NCBI GenBank assembly: GCA_012861695.1
Contig: JAAOOA010000130.1
Span: 1,527,351 to 1,591,350 of the forward strand
DNA length: 64,000 nt
Reading direction: 5' to 3'
From: Trematomus loennbergii
Taxonomy: Eukaryota; Chordata; Actinopteri; Perciformes; Nototheniidae
Both the position numbers and the translations under genes were made by a program. Shown piece after piece: positions 10,998 to 22,007 of this stretch; positions within the stretch are counted from its first letter, which is position 1, and each line of letters opens with the position of its first letter. The notes beneath the pieces were generated by a model. That model did not search any database and was not told the DNA's origin. It saw only the letters and a list, made by a program, of their open reading frames with translations.

Positions 10998-11241
10998 GGC
11001 ATGTTTGAAGGCAGCTGGGACACATCCTGAGCTAAGAGAGGTGTTTAAAAGTAATAAAATACTTGCTCCAACTGATCAAAAACATCTCTGAGAAGGCGAG
11101 AGGGAATGCTGTCTGAGGTGCAGTTTGTCGGCCGCAGGTGCTTGACTACATCCGAGAGAGAAGAGAGGGATACAGGCTCAAAGTGGTCGAGGACAGCAGG
11201 GCACAGAAAAGGAGCAGGATCTGGGGTAGCACTAGTGTGGG

Positions 11242-12211
11242 CTAGCCTAAGAGCAGATACTTTTCAATAAAAAATGTAAGAAACTTATCACAGAGAGTAG
11301 TCGATGGGACAATAGAAGAAACATCACAGGGATTAATGATAGAGTTGAGGACATTAAAAAGAACCTGAGGTTTATGGCTGTTTTTGGAGATTAACAGAGA
11401 AATGTGCTCTGTTTTGGCTGCTTTGACTGCCGTCTGGTAGTCAGAAAGGCAAGCACGAAGGATTTCTAGGGAGACATGGAGTTTATCCTTTTTCCATTTT
11501 CTCTCTGCACGCCTGCAAGCGCGTCTGAGAGCACGAGTACAGTCATTGAGCCACGGCTCTGATAGAACTTTGGTGCGTCTAAGCGTAAAAGGAGCAACAG
11601 AATCCAGTATTAGTGTGCATGTCGAGTCAAACATGGAGATAAGCTCATCAGCATTAAAAGCACAGTTCACATCTAATTTACAGATCGGAGAAGCATTAAA
11701 AACATCAGAGAACTGTGAGGCAGTCAAGGGGTTAATCGAACGCAGACGACGCGGGGCACGTGATTCGACTCCTGCGGAAGGGATGAGGTTGTAAACAGAA
11801 CCGGTAAATGGTCTGAGATACGCGTTGCTGCACATATTTCATCCACAGATACAGACAGTCCAAACGATAATACTAAGTCCAAAGTGTGTCCTTTTTCGTG
11901 TGTTGGGCCAGCCACGGACTGAACGAGACCAAAGAATCAAGGAGATTTAAAAAGTCCCTAACCAGAGGTTTGGACTCGCAACACACATGGACATTGAAGT
12001 CTCCGGAGATCAAAACACGATCATATTTCACCATGATCCCGGACAGAAAGTCAGAAAAGTCATTTATGAAATCCTTATTGCACTTTGGCGGACGATACAC
12101 GACTGCGCAGAGTATAGGCGAGGCCGGGTTCAGTTCAAAAAGCTGCAACTCAAAGCTAGCATAGCTAGTTACAGGGTGAAGCAATCGGCATTGGAGGCTA
12201 GCTCTAAACAC
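11242..12211 (-). pseudogene. LINE endonuclease and linker fragment
   Basis: Three overlapping frames carry endonuclease motifs: VYRPPKCNKDF, LISGDFNVHV and, after a shift, RISDHLPVLF. A linker region follows (11835 to 11242). The order endonuclease then reverse transcriptase on the minus strand agrees with an L2/CR1-type ORF2. Frameshifts near 11880 and 11790 separate the pieces. Confidence 0.85.
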
Positions 12212-12563
12212 TGATGCTATGCCCCCACCATGGCCGGTGGCACGGGGGGAGCTGAAGAATGTACAGTCAGGAGGAAGAAGTTCAGAGAACGGTGTATACT
12301 CGCCAGCGTGGACCCAGGTCTCCGTCAGGAACTAAAATCCAGATTTATGGTTGCCAGATGTAGGTTTGGGCAGCAATATAAACTCCAGTGAGGGTCTGAG
12401 GTGGAGGAGAGCTTGGCGATCATAAACGAGCAGAGCAGAGACATTCTGACAAACATAAACAAAAACAGGATAGCTAAAGGTAGAGAGCTGAGCGAGCGGC
12501 GAGCCGACACAGGCGCCATCTTGAATCTGAAATGAATCAGAAACATGCGGGAATGTTGTTTGG

Positions 12564-12866
12564 CCTGTTTCCTTAAGTAAACGTTGTCTTTTTCTTGTGT
12601 TATTGTCAAAGAGAACCAGAATGCATACTTTACATGTTAAAAGAGAATCCCCCCCAGACCCCTGCAGGGCTTTGGTTTGCAAACATGGTTTTCACAACAT
12701 GTGCGTGTGCATTTGCGTCACTGTGGAGAACGGGCGTGATCAAGACTCTATAAGAAAGACAGAGATCATTGGCCACACATTGATATAATGGTTTCCTACG
12801 AAACAGTCTGTAGCCTGACTCTGTGAATCCTGTCTACACAGCAGGTGCTGCCAGATAATAGTAAGG
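12564..12866. other. Copy-A spacer
   Basis: Up to about 12780 it matches B at 47332-47513; after that the copies carry different insertions. No gene seen. Confidence 0.5.
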
Positions 12867-14238
12867 CAGTGTTTCCCCTATATACAAATAGCGGCGGCGC
12901 AGCTAGTGGCGACCCTTTTTCATTGTTTGTTATGTGAATTTGTAGTATTTGTGTTATTGTATGTTCAATAAAGGTGTATTTTTGCTAAATCTTGAGACAT
13001 TGCCACTGTATGTACTGGCAGGGCCGATTTTTTGGGCGCCAGATCTGGGGGGCGCTGCGCTGGTAGCTCTGGGAGGGGAAAAAACATTTTTGACCGTTGG
13101 CGCTCATCCTAATTTTTGGCCTTGATGTAACAACATTCCTAATTAAGTAAATGTAACACCCGGTTACACTTTCATTTGCCCTGTACGATGGGCGCTGTAA
13201 GTGATGAAAGTGGGGTTGTTGGCTTATCAGGCGCCCGCAGCTCACAGCCAAAGTGCGAGCGTGGGAGCGAGAGAGCGAGCGAGGGAGAGAGAGAGAGGGC
13301 GCACTGGTACCGGCGCGGTTATTAGAATATGGTGCTAGCTGCGCTAACGGATATAAGAAGTAGATGTTTCTACAACCAGGGTGGAGGAGAGCTCTCCTGT
13401 CAGACTGGAGGCTCAGGGAGGTAAAGGACTCTCTGAGGGTTTAGATAGTTAATTTTAGTCTAAGTTATCTCAGTGGGTCTCAAACAAATATGTGTTTACA
13501 AATTATGTAACACATATTTCCAAGGCACTCCTTTATAATTATTAGGCTAAATAAAAACAGGTTTGTAAACAGTGTATACTATAGGACAGTAAACCAAAAT
13601 TATCGTTTAAAGTTGGAGAGATACAAAATATGCATAAATAAATAAATGTTAAGGTAAAATAATAAGTTACATATATTTGTTATTGGCTATGGTAGGTTAT
13701 TAGTTATGTTCATATACTTATTTGATTATTAAAATGTAAACCGATCTTTTTCATAGGGTGTTTTAGAGTTGTACCCCTAGATCAGGTCTCTAGTAATTGT
13801 GTGCTCAAAGTGCACCAGATTGAAGCATTTTACTTTAAAATGTTCAAAAAAATCTTCCCGGGGGGGCATACCTCCGGACCCCCCTAGAGGATGTGACGTC
13901 CACCCCCCAATTAAAACTGTGTTCATAAAATACTGAATACATTTGAAGCCATTTTGACGTATATTACCTATGTCAATAAGTTTCTGTTTTTGTAGTGTAT
14001 TTGTCTTTTGTAGAGATTTTTCATTTATTTTTTATATATAAAATCTCACCTAGGGCAGCAAATTGGCTAGAACCGGCCCTGGTACTAAGCCTCAAGAGCC
14101 TTTCTTGTGCTGGCATACACATAGAAACAAATTGGCGGGGCGCACGCACTGAAAAATTCCACGCGCTCCGCGCTCACATTATGCTGGGCCCACGTGCCTT
14201 AGCACCACTGCTATGACTCCATCCTAGGGGAAACACTG
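12867..14238. mobile_element. DNA element, TIR CAGTGTTTCCCCTA
   Basis: Ends CAGTGTTTCCCCTA and TAGGGGAAACACTG are inverted repeats, with TAAGG next to each end. That is 5 bp only, so the 8-bp hAT duplication is not perfect. A second element (13019-14081) is nested inside. Confidence 0.7.
13019..14081. mobile_element. Nested hAT-like element sharing its core with the 22.6-kb family
   Basis: Ends CAGGGCCGATT and AACCGGCCCTG; GTACT occurs next to both ends. The interior (about 13255-13900: purine-rich tract, 'taaaggactctctgag', 'aagttatctcagtgggtctcaaac', 'tcttcccggggg') is homologous to 22875-23460 and 27840-28440, although the terminal repeats differ from those elements. Confidence 0.7.
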
Positions 14239-15360
14239 TAAGGACATTATGGCGCATTTCCACTACCCGGCCCGCTCGGTATGTCTAGGCCTCGTTAGGA
14301 CTGGCTCACTTTATGGCGCATTTCCATTACAGTTTAGGAACTGGGGTAGTATCTATAGTAACGCAGTGTAGGCGGAGCCGTGACGTCATCTTCAATGAGA
14401 ACCCCAGAAAAACAACACAGCCGTTAGCTGTTAGCACTCAGGGCTCACAGCTCCTCATATATGTTCAGAAACTAGACAAAAGTTTAACAAGTACAAACCA
14501 CAGACTGCCTGTGTCATGGTGAATACAGTCGCTGCTTTATTTATGTCTGTGTAGGCCGTTGTTGTGAGTGTGGACGGTCAAAGCATATACAACGTGAGCT
14601 TAGCCAATCTCCATTTAGAAAACACCCATTTTAAAAGGTGTTTCTCCTGCCGTCTGTCTGCAGACTTGACAAAGCATTAATTCATGGTTTTTACTAACGG
14701 TATCAGTAGTTGTTACTTCGGCATCATTTTGAAACGTGTATTACAATTAAATCACGGTCAAATATGTCCATCTTGTTGTAGTTGTAGCCCCCTTGCCAGC
14801 GACGCTCTCTCTAGTTTAGCATACTCAGCCCGACTCAGCCTCGTTGTCTCTGGCCCTAGAACCACGATTTTATGAGGCCAGAAAAACTGTGAATTAGGAC
14901 CCGCCGGCCGGTACTAGGCCAAGTGGAAACACAACCAAAAACGGGCCGCTGACGTCACAGCCCTCTTAAACCGTGCTCCGCGCTGTAGTGGAGACGCGCC
15001 ATCAGTGTGCACCAAAAAAAAGCGTGGCGCGCAATATAGTTTAATTTGAAAGAAGTGTCCCAACCACTTTTAAAAACAAAGTGACGCCCATGCAAGTAAT
15101 ATATACTTATTATGAATATGTACACAAGTATGAATAACCAAATTCCGTACAACTCTAAATACAAATCTCAACGCCGATTGGATAAAGATCAGTATACGTT
15201 ACAATAATATAAACATAACCAATAACCATTAAACATAACTTTATTCTAACAAAACATCAACTTTGAACTGATATTTTACTGTCATATATTTCCAAATGAT
15301 GATACATATGTCATTCATTATTCTCCTTTCACAGTGTTTTAATATCCTATTCGTATACAT
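14239..15360. other. Probable DNA-element remnant, no gene
   Basis: The words 'atggcgcatttccac' at about 14247 and 14304, and GC-rich 'ggtactaggccaagtggaaac' near 14910, look like degraded ends of a fish element of the CCGGCCCGG type. Boundaries are not resolvable by eye. The rest to 15360 is AT-rich and unrecognised. Confidence 0.35.
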
Positions 15361-16680
15361 AGGCCTGTCGCGATAAGCAATTAATTGACTTAAATGAACT
15401 CGATAACTTTTCTGACCTCGATAAATTGCCGTTTACATGCGTGTTTGTTTACATAAGGATGTGACCTGCATTTTAGCCCGGCGCGCTGTGTCTGCCGGCC
15501 CGGCGCGCTGTGAGGGCGGGGCTCAAACACAGCCAGGTCAGGACACTCCGCGTGCAACAGCGTAGCAGCCAAATGAATAATATAGAGACAAGCAGGAGAC
15601 AACGTGTGACTTACTCACGGGGAATTTGAAGTTAAATGGAATTGGTTGCAAAACCTAATATTTTGGATTTAAGCCAAATCAACGAGGCGAACCTACAGAC
15701 TTGAATGAGCCGGGCGGTGTGTCGCATTTGTTTTAAAAAGATAGCAACAAAAGCTAGCAATACGACCAACCTTAAACTGCACCTGAAACACAACCACCTC
15801 AAACACGGCAGCTGGAGATGGAGAGCCCCCACCTTCCGACAGTTTGCAATCAAAGAGCATTTGCCCGACAATGCAAACATGTTGGTGTTCCTTGCTCGAA
15901 ATCTTTGAAATACAGATTTGGATATGGCCTGTTGAGGCATCTGGGTCTTTGTATGGACAGAGGACTGTACACTTGACTGTTGTTTTAAGGACGCTTTTTT
16001 TACTTGTGAAACAATGTGTGCGACAATGTGTGCTCATATTTAGATAGATCGATAGAGCTCTGTTTTCCAGCCTGAGGCTGCTTTTACACGGGAACGTTTG
16101 CGTTTATGCACAGTATGCGTTTTCAAAAAAGTCTTCCGTTCACATGCATTCGTTTCATTTAACGTGTCTGTTCAAACGAGACCGCTGGAAACGCTGTAGT
16201 ACATATGCCGGGACTGTAAGTGGCGCTGTAACTTCCGCCACAAAATACACCAAAAGCAGCGAAGAAGACCCCGGAGCAGCCCGGAGCAATGTTGCCATGG
16301 CTACCCTTCTGTTTATGCCCCGCGGTGGATTTAGCAACATGTAGTAGTTCATGTAATTCTCCATGTCCACTTGTTGCTGATGGTTGTGGTAGAGGAGCTG
16401 TAGATTTTGCACTAACATCTGTAGCATGGTCACTAGCAGTAGCTACTGACAGTAGCTACTGGCCATGCTACAGCAGTGAGCAGCAGAGGCGGGGAGAGGT
16501 GGGGCTATCGTTATTTTTAAATGTGGCCTGAGTCTATTTAATTTATTTAAATAAAACAATATTATCGTTTATCGCAATCATTTCGTGTCAGATTGATCTG
16601 ACAAATAAAGTAATATCGTATTTGTGCAGATTGGTCCATTTCAGAATAATATATATGATATGTTTTATAATGATCGATCA
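15361..16680 (+). mobile_element. hAT/ZBED-type element, right end lost
   Basis: The left end AGGCCTGTCGCGATAA is the classic start of a vertebrate hAT family, and the interior has a BED finger. A matching intact right end was not found; 16560-16580 has only a weak 'tatcgtttatcgc' echo. Confidence 0.65.
15705..15857 (+). pseudogene. BED zinc-finger fragment of a hAT transposase
   Basis: MSRAVCRICFKKIATKAS is followed by NTTNLKLHLKHNH: C-x2-C, then N-T-T/S-N-L-x2-H-L-x3-H, the BED-finger pattern of ZBED/hAT transposases. It binds element ends in the family. No catalytic RNase H-like domain is present, so it is a remnant. Confidence 0.8.
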
Positions 16681-17437
16681 TTAAAGGTGGGGTATGTAAT
16701 TTTGGAGAAACCAGCTTGAGTGCGCTAGAATTGAAAATACACAACCGGAAAAAATCTGCCACTTCCTTACAGAGCCCCTCAATCGCCAGAACGCCGACAC
16801 CTCCTCATCTCCACCGCTCCCATGTTTTATTTTGTGTTGCCATAAGTTAGTCTCTCTGCGTTTGTGCGCTGGGCGAATGCTAATGCTAATAATGCTAATG
16901 CGAGGATAATAAAATGGCGGCTCTACAAAACATTTCAGAGTTTTACGGGGCGTGGTTTGCAATTCGCCCAGCCAATCAGAACTGGGGCACTTTTTTCCCC
17001 CAGGAAAGTACCATCTCTCAGCAGGCACTAAAAATGGGGGTAAAAGTTCCCGGTACTAAGTACTCTTTTGGTGTGAACGCGACATAAGGGGTACTAACGG
17101 AACTAAACGCGAAAAGTACGGGGAAAAGTACTCCGGTGTGAACGCGGCTTTTGTATACTGCAGGGTAGCTTGTGAATTTACTCCAGGTGGAACTAAAGTC
17201 TGATTTAACATTTGGTTATATTTCACATCATTCATCCAGATCTGTAAAGTAACTCAAGGTATTACATACATGTAGGGAGTAAAAGTACCCATTTACCTCT
17301 GAACTGTAGTGGAGTAGAAGTACAAAGCAGCATAAAAAGGAAATGTATTCAAGTAAATTACAAGTATCTCAAAATGGTACTTGAGTAAATGTACTTAGTT
17401 ACTTCCCACGTCTGAAAAACAATAACACTTGACAAAC
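16681..17437. other. MITE fragment and spacer
   Basis: 16681-16800 begins like the AGGTGGGGTA TTAA-MITE family but is replaced by other repeat sequence ('gtactaagtactcttttggtgtgaacgcg', 16.99-17.15 kb). 17280-17400 has a repetitive 'agtacttgagtaaatgtac' stretch related to the element at 60.56 kb. No gene. Confidence 0.5.
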
Positions 17438-17620
17438 CTGTTCTGTGTAGCCGGACTTCCGGTTCAAAAGGGCGTCCAGTAGCTTCTGTTGTCGCTGATT
17501 CTCCTTTAAAGTTGACTCCAGTTCCTCTGCTATCGTCCTCTCGAACAGCTCGAATATCTCCTCAGCAGCTGCAGTGAGCCGCTCGTTGACAAAAGCTCTC
17601 AGCGTTTCAACTTTAGACAT
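17438..17620 (-). pseudogene. C2H2 zinc-finger gene A, exon 1
   Basis: ATG at 17620. Encodes MSKVETLRAFVNERLTAAAE, then EIFELFERTIAEELEST, then QRQQKLLDALLN, the N-terminal helical module that precedes many percomorph multi-finger proteins. The donor CAG|GTTTGT follows at 17437. The exon is 183 nt against 184 nt in paralogue B: one C is missing in the CCGG run near 17460. That turns the expected NPEVRLHR ending into NRKSGYTEQ and puts the splice out of phase with the finger exon 9.7 kb downstream. The 5' flank (17621-18000) is shared with B and probably holds the promoter, but no clear core motif was seen. Confidence 0.85.
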
Positions 17621-18757
17621 GTTTTTATCAAATCACAGCAACTTTTCCTCCAGTGAAAGCTGTGTTGCTAGGCTACGTTCTCGTCCGTCTCGAGCTAGAA
17701 AGCTAACATCCTTAGCTTCGTGGGGGAGATATTCCAGACGTTTCTTAAGCAATAAACACCGCATACTCCATTCAAATATGTGTGTTTTGACGGTTCCCCC
17801 CCCACCCCGACAAATAATACAGTTTGGTTTCTGCAATGAACGCTGTGTAGTCAAGTTCCGTCACCGTCTATGTGGAGCTAGCGCGCTAAGCTAACTTCCG
17901 CTAGCATTCTTAACTCCATGGATTTTTGCCCAATTCCAAACCGCCACCTACACACTATCCCTCAGTTTGCGTGTTCTCGCAACATTAAGTGCTGTTCCAA
18001 ACCAACGAGTGAGGGGGAGTGGGTTATAACCTATAGTTATAACTTTTAAAGCCCTTCAACTGCGAGTCTGCATCACCTGTTGCTCCCATGGATTTCGTCC
18101 ATCTGAAAGGACTCACCGCTGGGTGTGTCCGTCAGGAAACAAGCTGCTTACAAATAGTTCCGTGCAAACAGTTAATGATAAACTGCGCCAAACAAGATAG
18201 ACATGTAGGCCCAACTCCAAACCACACCCTACCCACTCCCACTCGAAACTCACAGCTAAATGAGTCTCCCTCCTATCAGATGGAGGGTCTAAAAACAGCA
18301 GCAAGCTTTGGGACAAACTCCTCTCTCTCTCTCTCCGGCATCTCTTGGACAAAAATTCTAAATGAATAACTAAAATAAAACTCAAAAAATCTTTAATTGT
18401 GTTTCTTTTTGTAAACCTCTTTTAGTTTTAAACCTGATGTTTATCATGTTTACAATTTCAGAAAGCAACACATTTGAAATAATATGGAATTTAACAGTTT
18501 ACAGAGGACTTCTGCACCAAAACAGTATTGTTCTTAAATACAACTAATAGTTCAGACTTCAGACAGGCTGCCCTCCATTTTGAGGACGTAGCTATGAAGG
18601 CTCCGAAACCAGTAAAGGGAAAAAGTTCACATTTATTGGACTCTCGGATGTTTAGTTTCCTGATATTAAAGTATATAACTGACTAAATAATAATAGAGCC
18701 TGGTTTTAACACTCACCCTGTTGTTTTCCTCCTGCTCTGTTGAATAGAGAAATGGTA
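17621..18757. other. 5' flank of zinc-finger gene A
   Basis: Co-linear with 53707-54911. It contains a C-run near 17800, a CT microsatellite at 18321-18336 and no recognised exon. Confidence 0.45.
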
Positions 18758-19580
18758 TGGCAAGCCGATTTAGCTTTTATTCATTTCTGGAGGATATAAA
18801 AAAATCAATTCTTACTAGTAATAATGTTTATTTCTGATATCAAAAATTGAATTTTAACTAGCTAGAATGCAAATTCTTGATATCAGAAATCAGGGGCGGA
18901 CTGGGACTACAAATCAGCCGGGAAACTCGACCGCTGACCGGCCCACTTCGGTACCGGCCCACCGGGAAAACTCCCGGTATTCCCAATGGCCAGTCCGCCC
19001 CTGTCAGAAATACAATTGTAAATAGTTGTAATGTGTATTTCTGATATCAGTCTGATATCAGAAATCAACCAGTTACAATTGAATTTGAACTAGTAAAAAT
19101 ACCAATTTCTGATATCAATAATTCAATTTCAACTAATCGAAATGCCAATTGTTGATATCAGAAATACAATTTGAACTAGTTAAAAAAAAAAAAGTTATAT
19201 ATCAGGAATTCAATTGTTACTAGTTACAATTACATTTGTATTCATAACCATATGGCAAGCCGATTTAGCTTTTATTCAATTCTGGAGGATATCAAAAAAT
19301 CTATTCTTAGTAGTCATAATGTTTATTTATGATATAAAAATGTAATGTTAACTAGTTAGAATGTGAATTCTTGATATCAGAAATTCTATTTGTATTTATA
19401 ACTAGTAACAATTGAATTCCTGAAAAATGATTTTTAACTAGTTCAAATTGTATTTGTGATATCAACAATTGGCATTTTGACTAGTTGAAATGTAATTACT
19501 GATATCAGAAATTGGTATTTTAACTAGTTCAAATTCCAACTCCCATTGAAATGAATGAGAAAAACGATGCAAATCTCACT
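18758..19580. mobile_element. Palindrome-rich TA-target element, copy A (rearranged)
   Basis: Carries the left-end word TGGCAAGCCGATTTAGC twice in the same orientation (about 18760 and 19253). In B the element has one left end and an inverted right end. The interior alternates short palindromes centred on GATATC and ACTAGT roughly every 30-40 bp. In A the right end is missing, removed with the deletion ending in the MITE at 19587. Confidence 0.75.
18891..19003. mobile_element. 113-bp hAT MITE, TIR CAGGGGCGGACTGG
   Basis: Perfect 14-bp inverted ends (CAGGGGCGGACTGG / CCAGTCCGCCCCTG) and a perfect 8-bp duplication TCAGAAAT (18883-18890, 19004-19011). It is inserted inside the palindrome-rich element. 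Confidence 0.95.
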
Positions 19581-19586
19581 ACTTAA

Positions 19587-19965
19587 AGGTGGGGTAGGTA
19601 AGAATGGAGAAACCAGCTCGAGTGCGCTAGAATTTGAAAGTACACAACCGAAAGAATCTGCCCCTTCCTTCAGACTTCCTTACAGAGCCCCTCCTCCAAC
19701 ACACACGAACGCGCACATGACCAATGAGGGCACGAGATAAATTTGTGCACGAGATGGAAGGCTGACAGGCAGGTAGGCCATCCAGTTATTTTAGCCGGGC
19801 CGGCTCAGATGGTTGGTTGTGCTTTTTACAGCGCCACGGCTTCCACAGATGAATTTTTTTTAATGTATTTATGTCAAAGCATTTAATGTATTCATTGCTA
19901 TCGGGATGTTAAGAGCATTCCATGGAATATAACAACAAGTGTTTCTGAAGTGAATTACCCCACCT
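19587..19965. mobile_element. TTAA-flanked MITE (AGGTGGGGTA family), chimeric copy
   Basis: TTAA at 19583-19586 and 19966-19969; ends AGGTGGGGTAGGTAA and ATTACCCCACCT. The left flank and left half match the B copy at 55255. The right half and right flank match the B copy at 56812. This is as expected if the two copies recombined and removed what lay between. Confidence 0.88.
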
Positions 19966-20020
19966 TTAATTTATATTATTTGTAGTTAAAAATCCCCAAA
20001 TCAGGGCAAAAAAAAGAAGA

Positions 20021-22007
20021 ATTAAAGCTGCAAGCAGCGTTGAGCGGGTCTTCGACGCTCCGCAGGCTGTTGTCCGCAAGTCGAGGTGTGTGTCTAGGTG
20101 TCTCGAGGACTCGGCCGTTGGCAAACGTGGAAGTTTCAGGTCGATTGGACAACGTACATGGGATTTACAGCAGTATCATAAACATTGTGTTTGATTGCGA
20201 GTGATCTGTCGCCATGGCAACGGCATTTGATGACACCCATAATACGCCGAGATGTGTTGAGGGCTGCATCGTTATCAAACCTGTGAAGTTCTGGGCCGTT
20301 TGGAGCATGTTAACTGGAGTTATGAGAAAACCGTGTTTCACGGCGACCATTTTGTTACCATGGCAACGGCATTTGACGAAATCTCAGAACTCACACATAT
20401 ATGTCTTTAGGACTGTACTGTTAGCACACATGTAAAGTTTGAACACTTTTTTACCATTTACACAGGAGTTATAGCAATATCGTGCTTAACGGCGAGGGAT
20501 GCGTTGCCATGGCAACAGCTTTTGAGGAAAGCTCACTATTGTCATATTGAGGTGTTGAGGGCCGGACCATTAACTGTCATCTGAAGTCTGGTGCAGTTTG
20601 GACCATTTTCCATTGACTTAAGACAACTTCGTGTTTTTTGGCGAGGGATGCGTTGCCATGGTAACGGCATATGATGACATCCCAGAATTGGCGTAGAGCT
20701 GTTGAGGGCCAGACCATTAGCCATCATCTGAAGTCTGGTGCCATTTGGAGGATTTTCATAGGAGTAACGGAAACATAGTTTTTTTGGCGAGGGATGCGTT
20801 GCCATGGAAACGGCATATGATGACATCCCATAATTGGCATAGAGCTGTTGAGGGCCGGACCATTAACTGTCATCTGAAGTGTGGTGCAGTTGGATCATTT
20901 CATTGGAGTAACAGCGACACCGTGTTTCATGGCGAGGATGCGTTGCCATGGAAACGGCATATGATGACATCCCATAATTGGCGTAGAGCTGTTGAGGGCT
21001 GGACCATTAACTGTCATCTGAAGTCTGGTGCCGTTTGGAACCTTTTCTATTGAGTTAAGCCAACATTGTGTTTTTTGGCGAGGGATGCGTGCCATGGAAA
21101 CGGCATATGATGACATCCCATAATTGGCGTAGAGCTGTTGAGGGGCGGACTAGTAGCGATCATCTGAAGTCTGGTGCAGTTTGGACCATTTTCCATTATC
21201 TTAAGACAACATTGTGTTTTACGGCGAGGGATGCGTTGCCATGGAAACGGCATACGGTGAGATGTCAGATTTCACGTAGAGCTGTTGAGGCATGGACCGG
21301 TGATATAAAAGTGAAGATTGGGGGACGATGGGACCGTGTCCATTGGAGTTACAGCGACACCGTGTTTTATGGCGAGGGATTCGTTGCCATGGTAACGCCA
21401 TATTACGTAACATCAAATTTGACGTAGAGCTGTTCAGGGTCGCAGTGTTAACCATCACCTGAAGTTTGGTGGCGTTCTCAGCATGTCAGTTGGCGTTATG
21501 ACATCATCGTGTTCCATGGCGAGGGATGGGCCGAGAATCGAGCGAACGCAAACTTTGGCGTTAAATAACGGCTGCGCCGTGCGAAAGAAAAAAACTTCCG
21601 TGATAACTTTGAATTGCCCATGTCTCAAGATGCTACCGACAAATTCGAGTCGTACGGATAAAGTCCCTGGGAGAAGATAGATTTTGCGCGGAGGACGAAA
21701 AACGCGATAAATCGCGTTTTTGACGCGTTTTTCGACGCCAAATTGAAAATGGCCGACTTCCTGTACGTATTTTATACCCCTCCAAGAGGCTTTTTTGTAC
21801 GTCTCCGCACCCTAGATATGCGTAGCGAGTTTCGTTAAAAAAAAAAAAACGGAAGGGGCGTGGCCTACGCAATTTCTTACGTAATATTCCGGAACCAATT
21901 AAATATCAAAATTTTCACCACTTCTGACGCGTGTGCAAAATTTGGTGAGTTTTCACATATGTGGCGGGGGTCAAAAGTGTGCGCAATGTTCTAAAATAAT
22001 AATCAGA
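20021..22007 (+). repeat. Array unit 1
   Basis: 1987 bp. Palindromes at about 20209, 20354, 20501, 20652, 20799, 20940, 21088, 21235 and 21387, so a mean spacing near 147 bp. The 3' part from about 21530 ends in A-run 21838-21849. Confidence 0.85.

Larger units (their letters stand above)
9875..12563 (-). mobile_element. L2-like LINE, 5'-truncated and frameshifted
   Basis: Minus-strand non-LTR retrotransposon, absent from the matching site in B (about 44560-44572). The 3' end at 9875-9920 reads, on the minus strand, ...GCTATATAAATAAAACCTGATTTGA, a typical fish L2/CR1-group tail. An apurinic-type endonuclease and a reverse transcriptase are both recognisable, but spread over at least four frames. 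Right boundary judged from where B homology resumes (ctgtttccttaagtaaacg). Confidence 0.88.

Noticed and set aside
14313..14875. Short frames near 14.3-14.9 kb as possible exons
   Set aside because: No splice signals or family text; lies in a probable DNA-element remnant.
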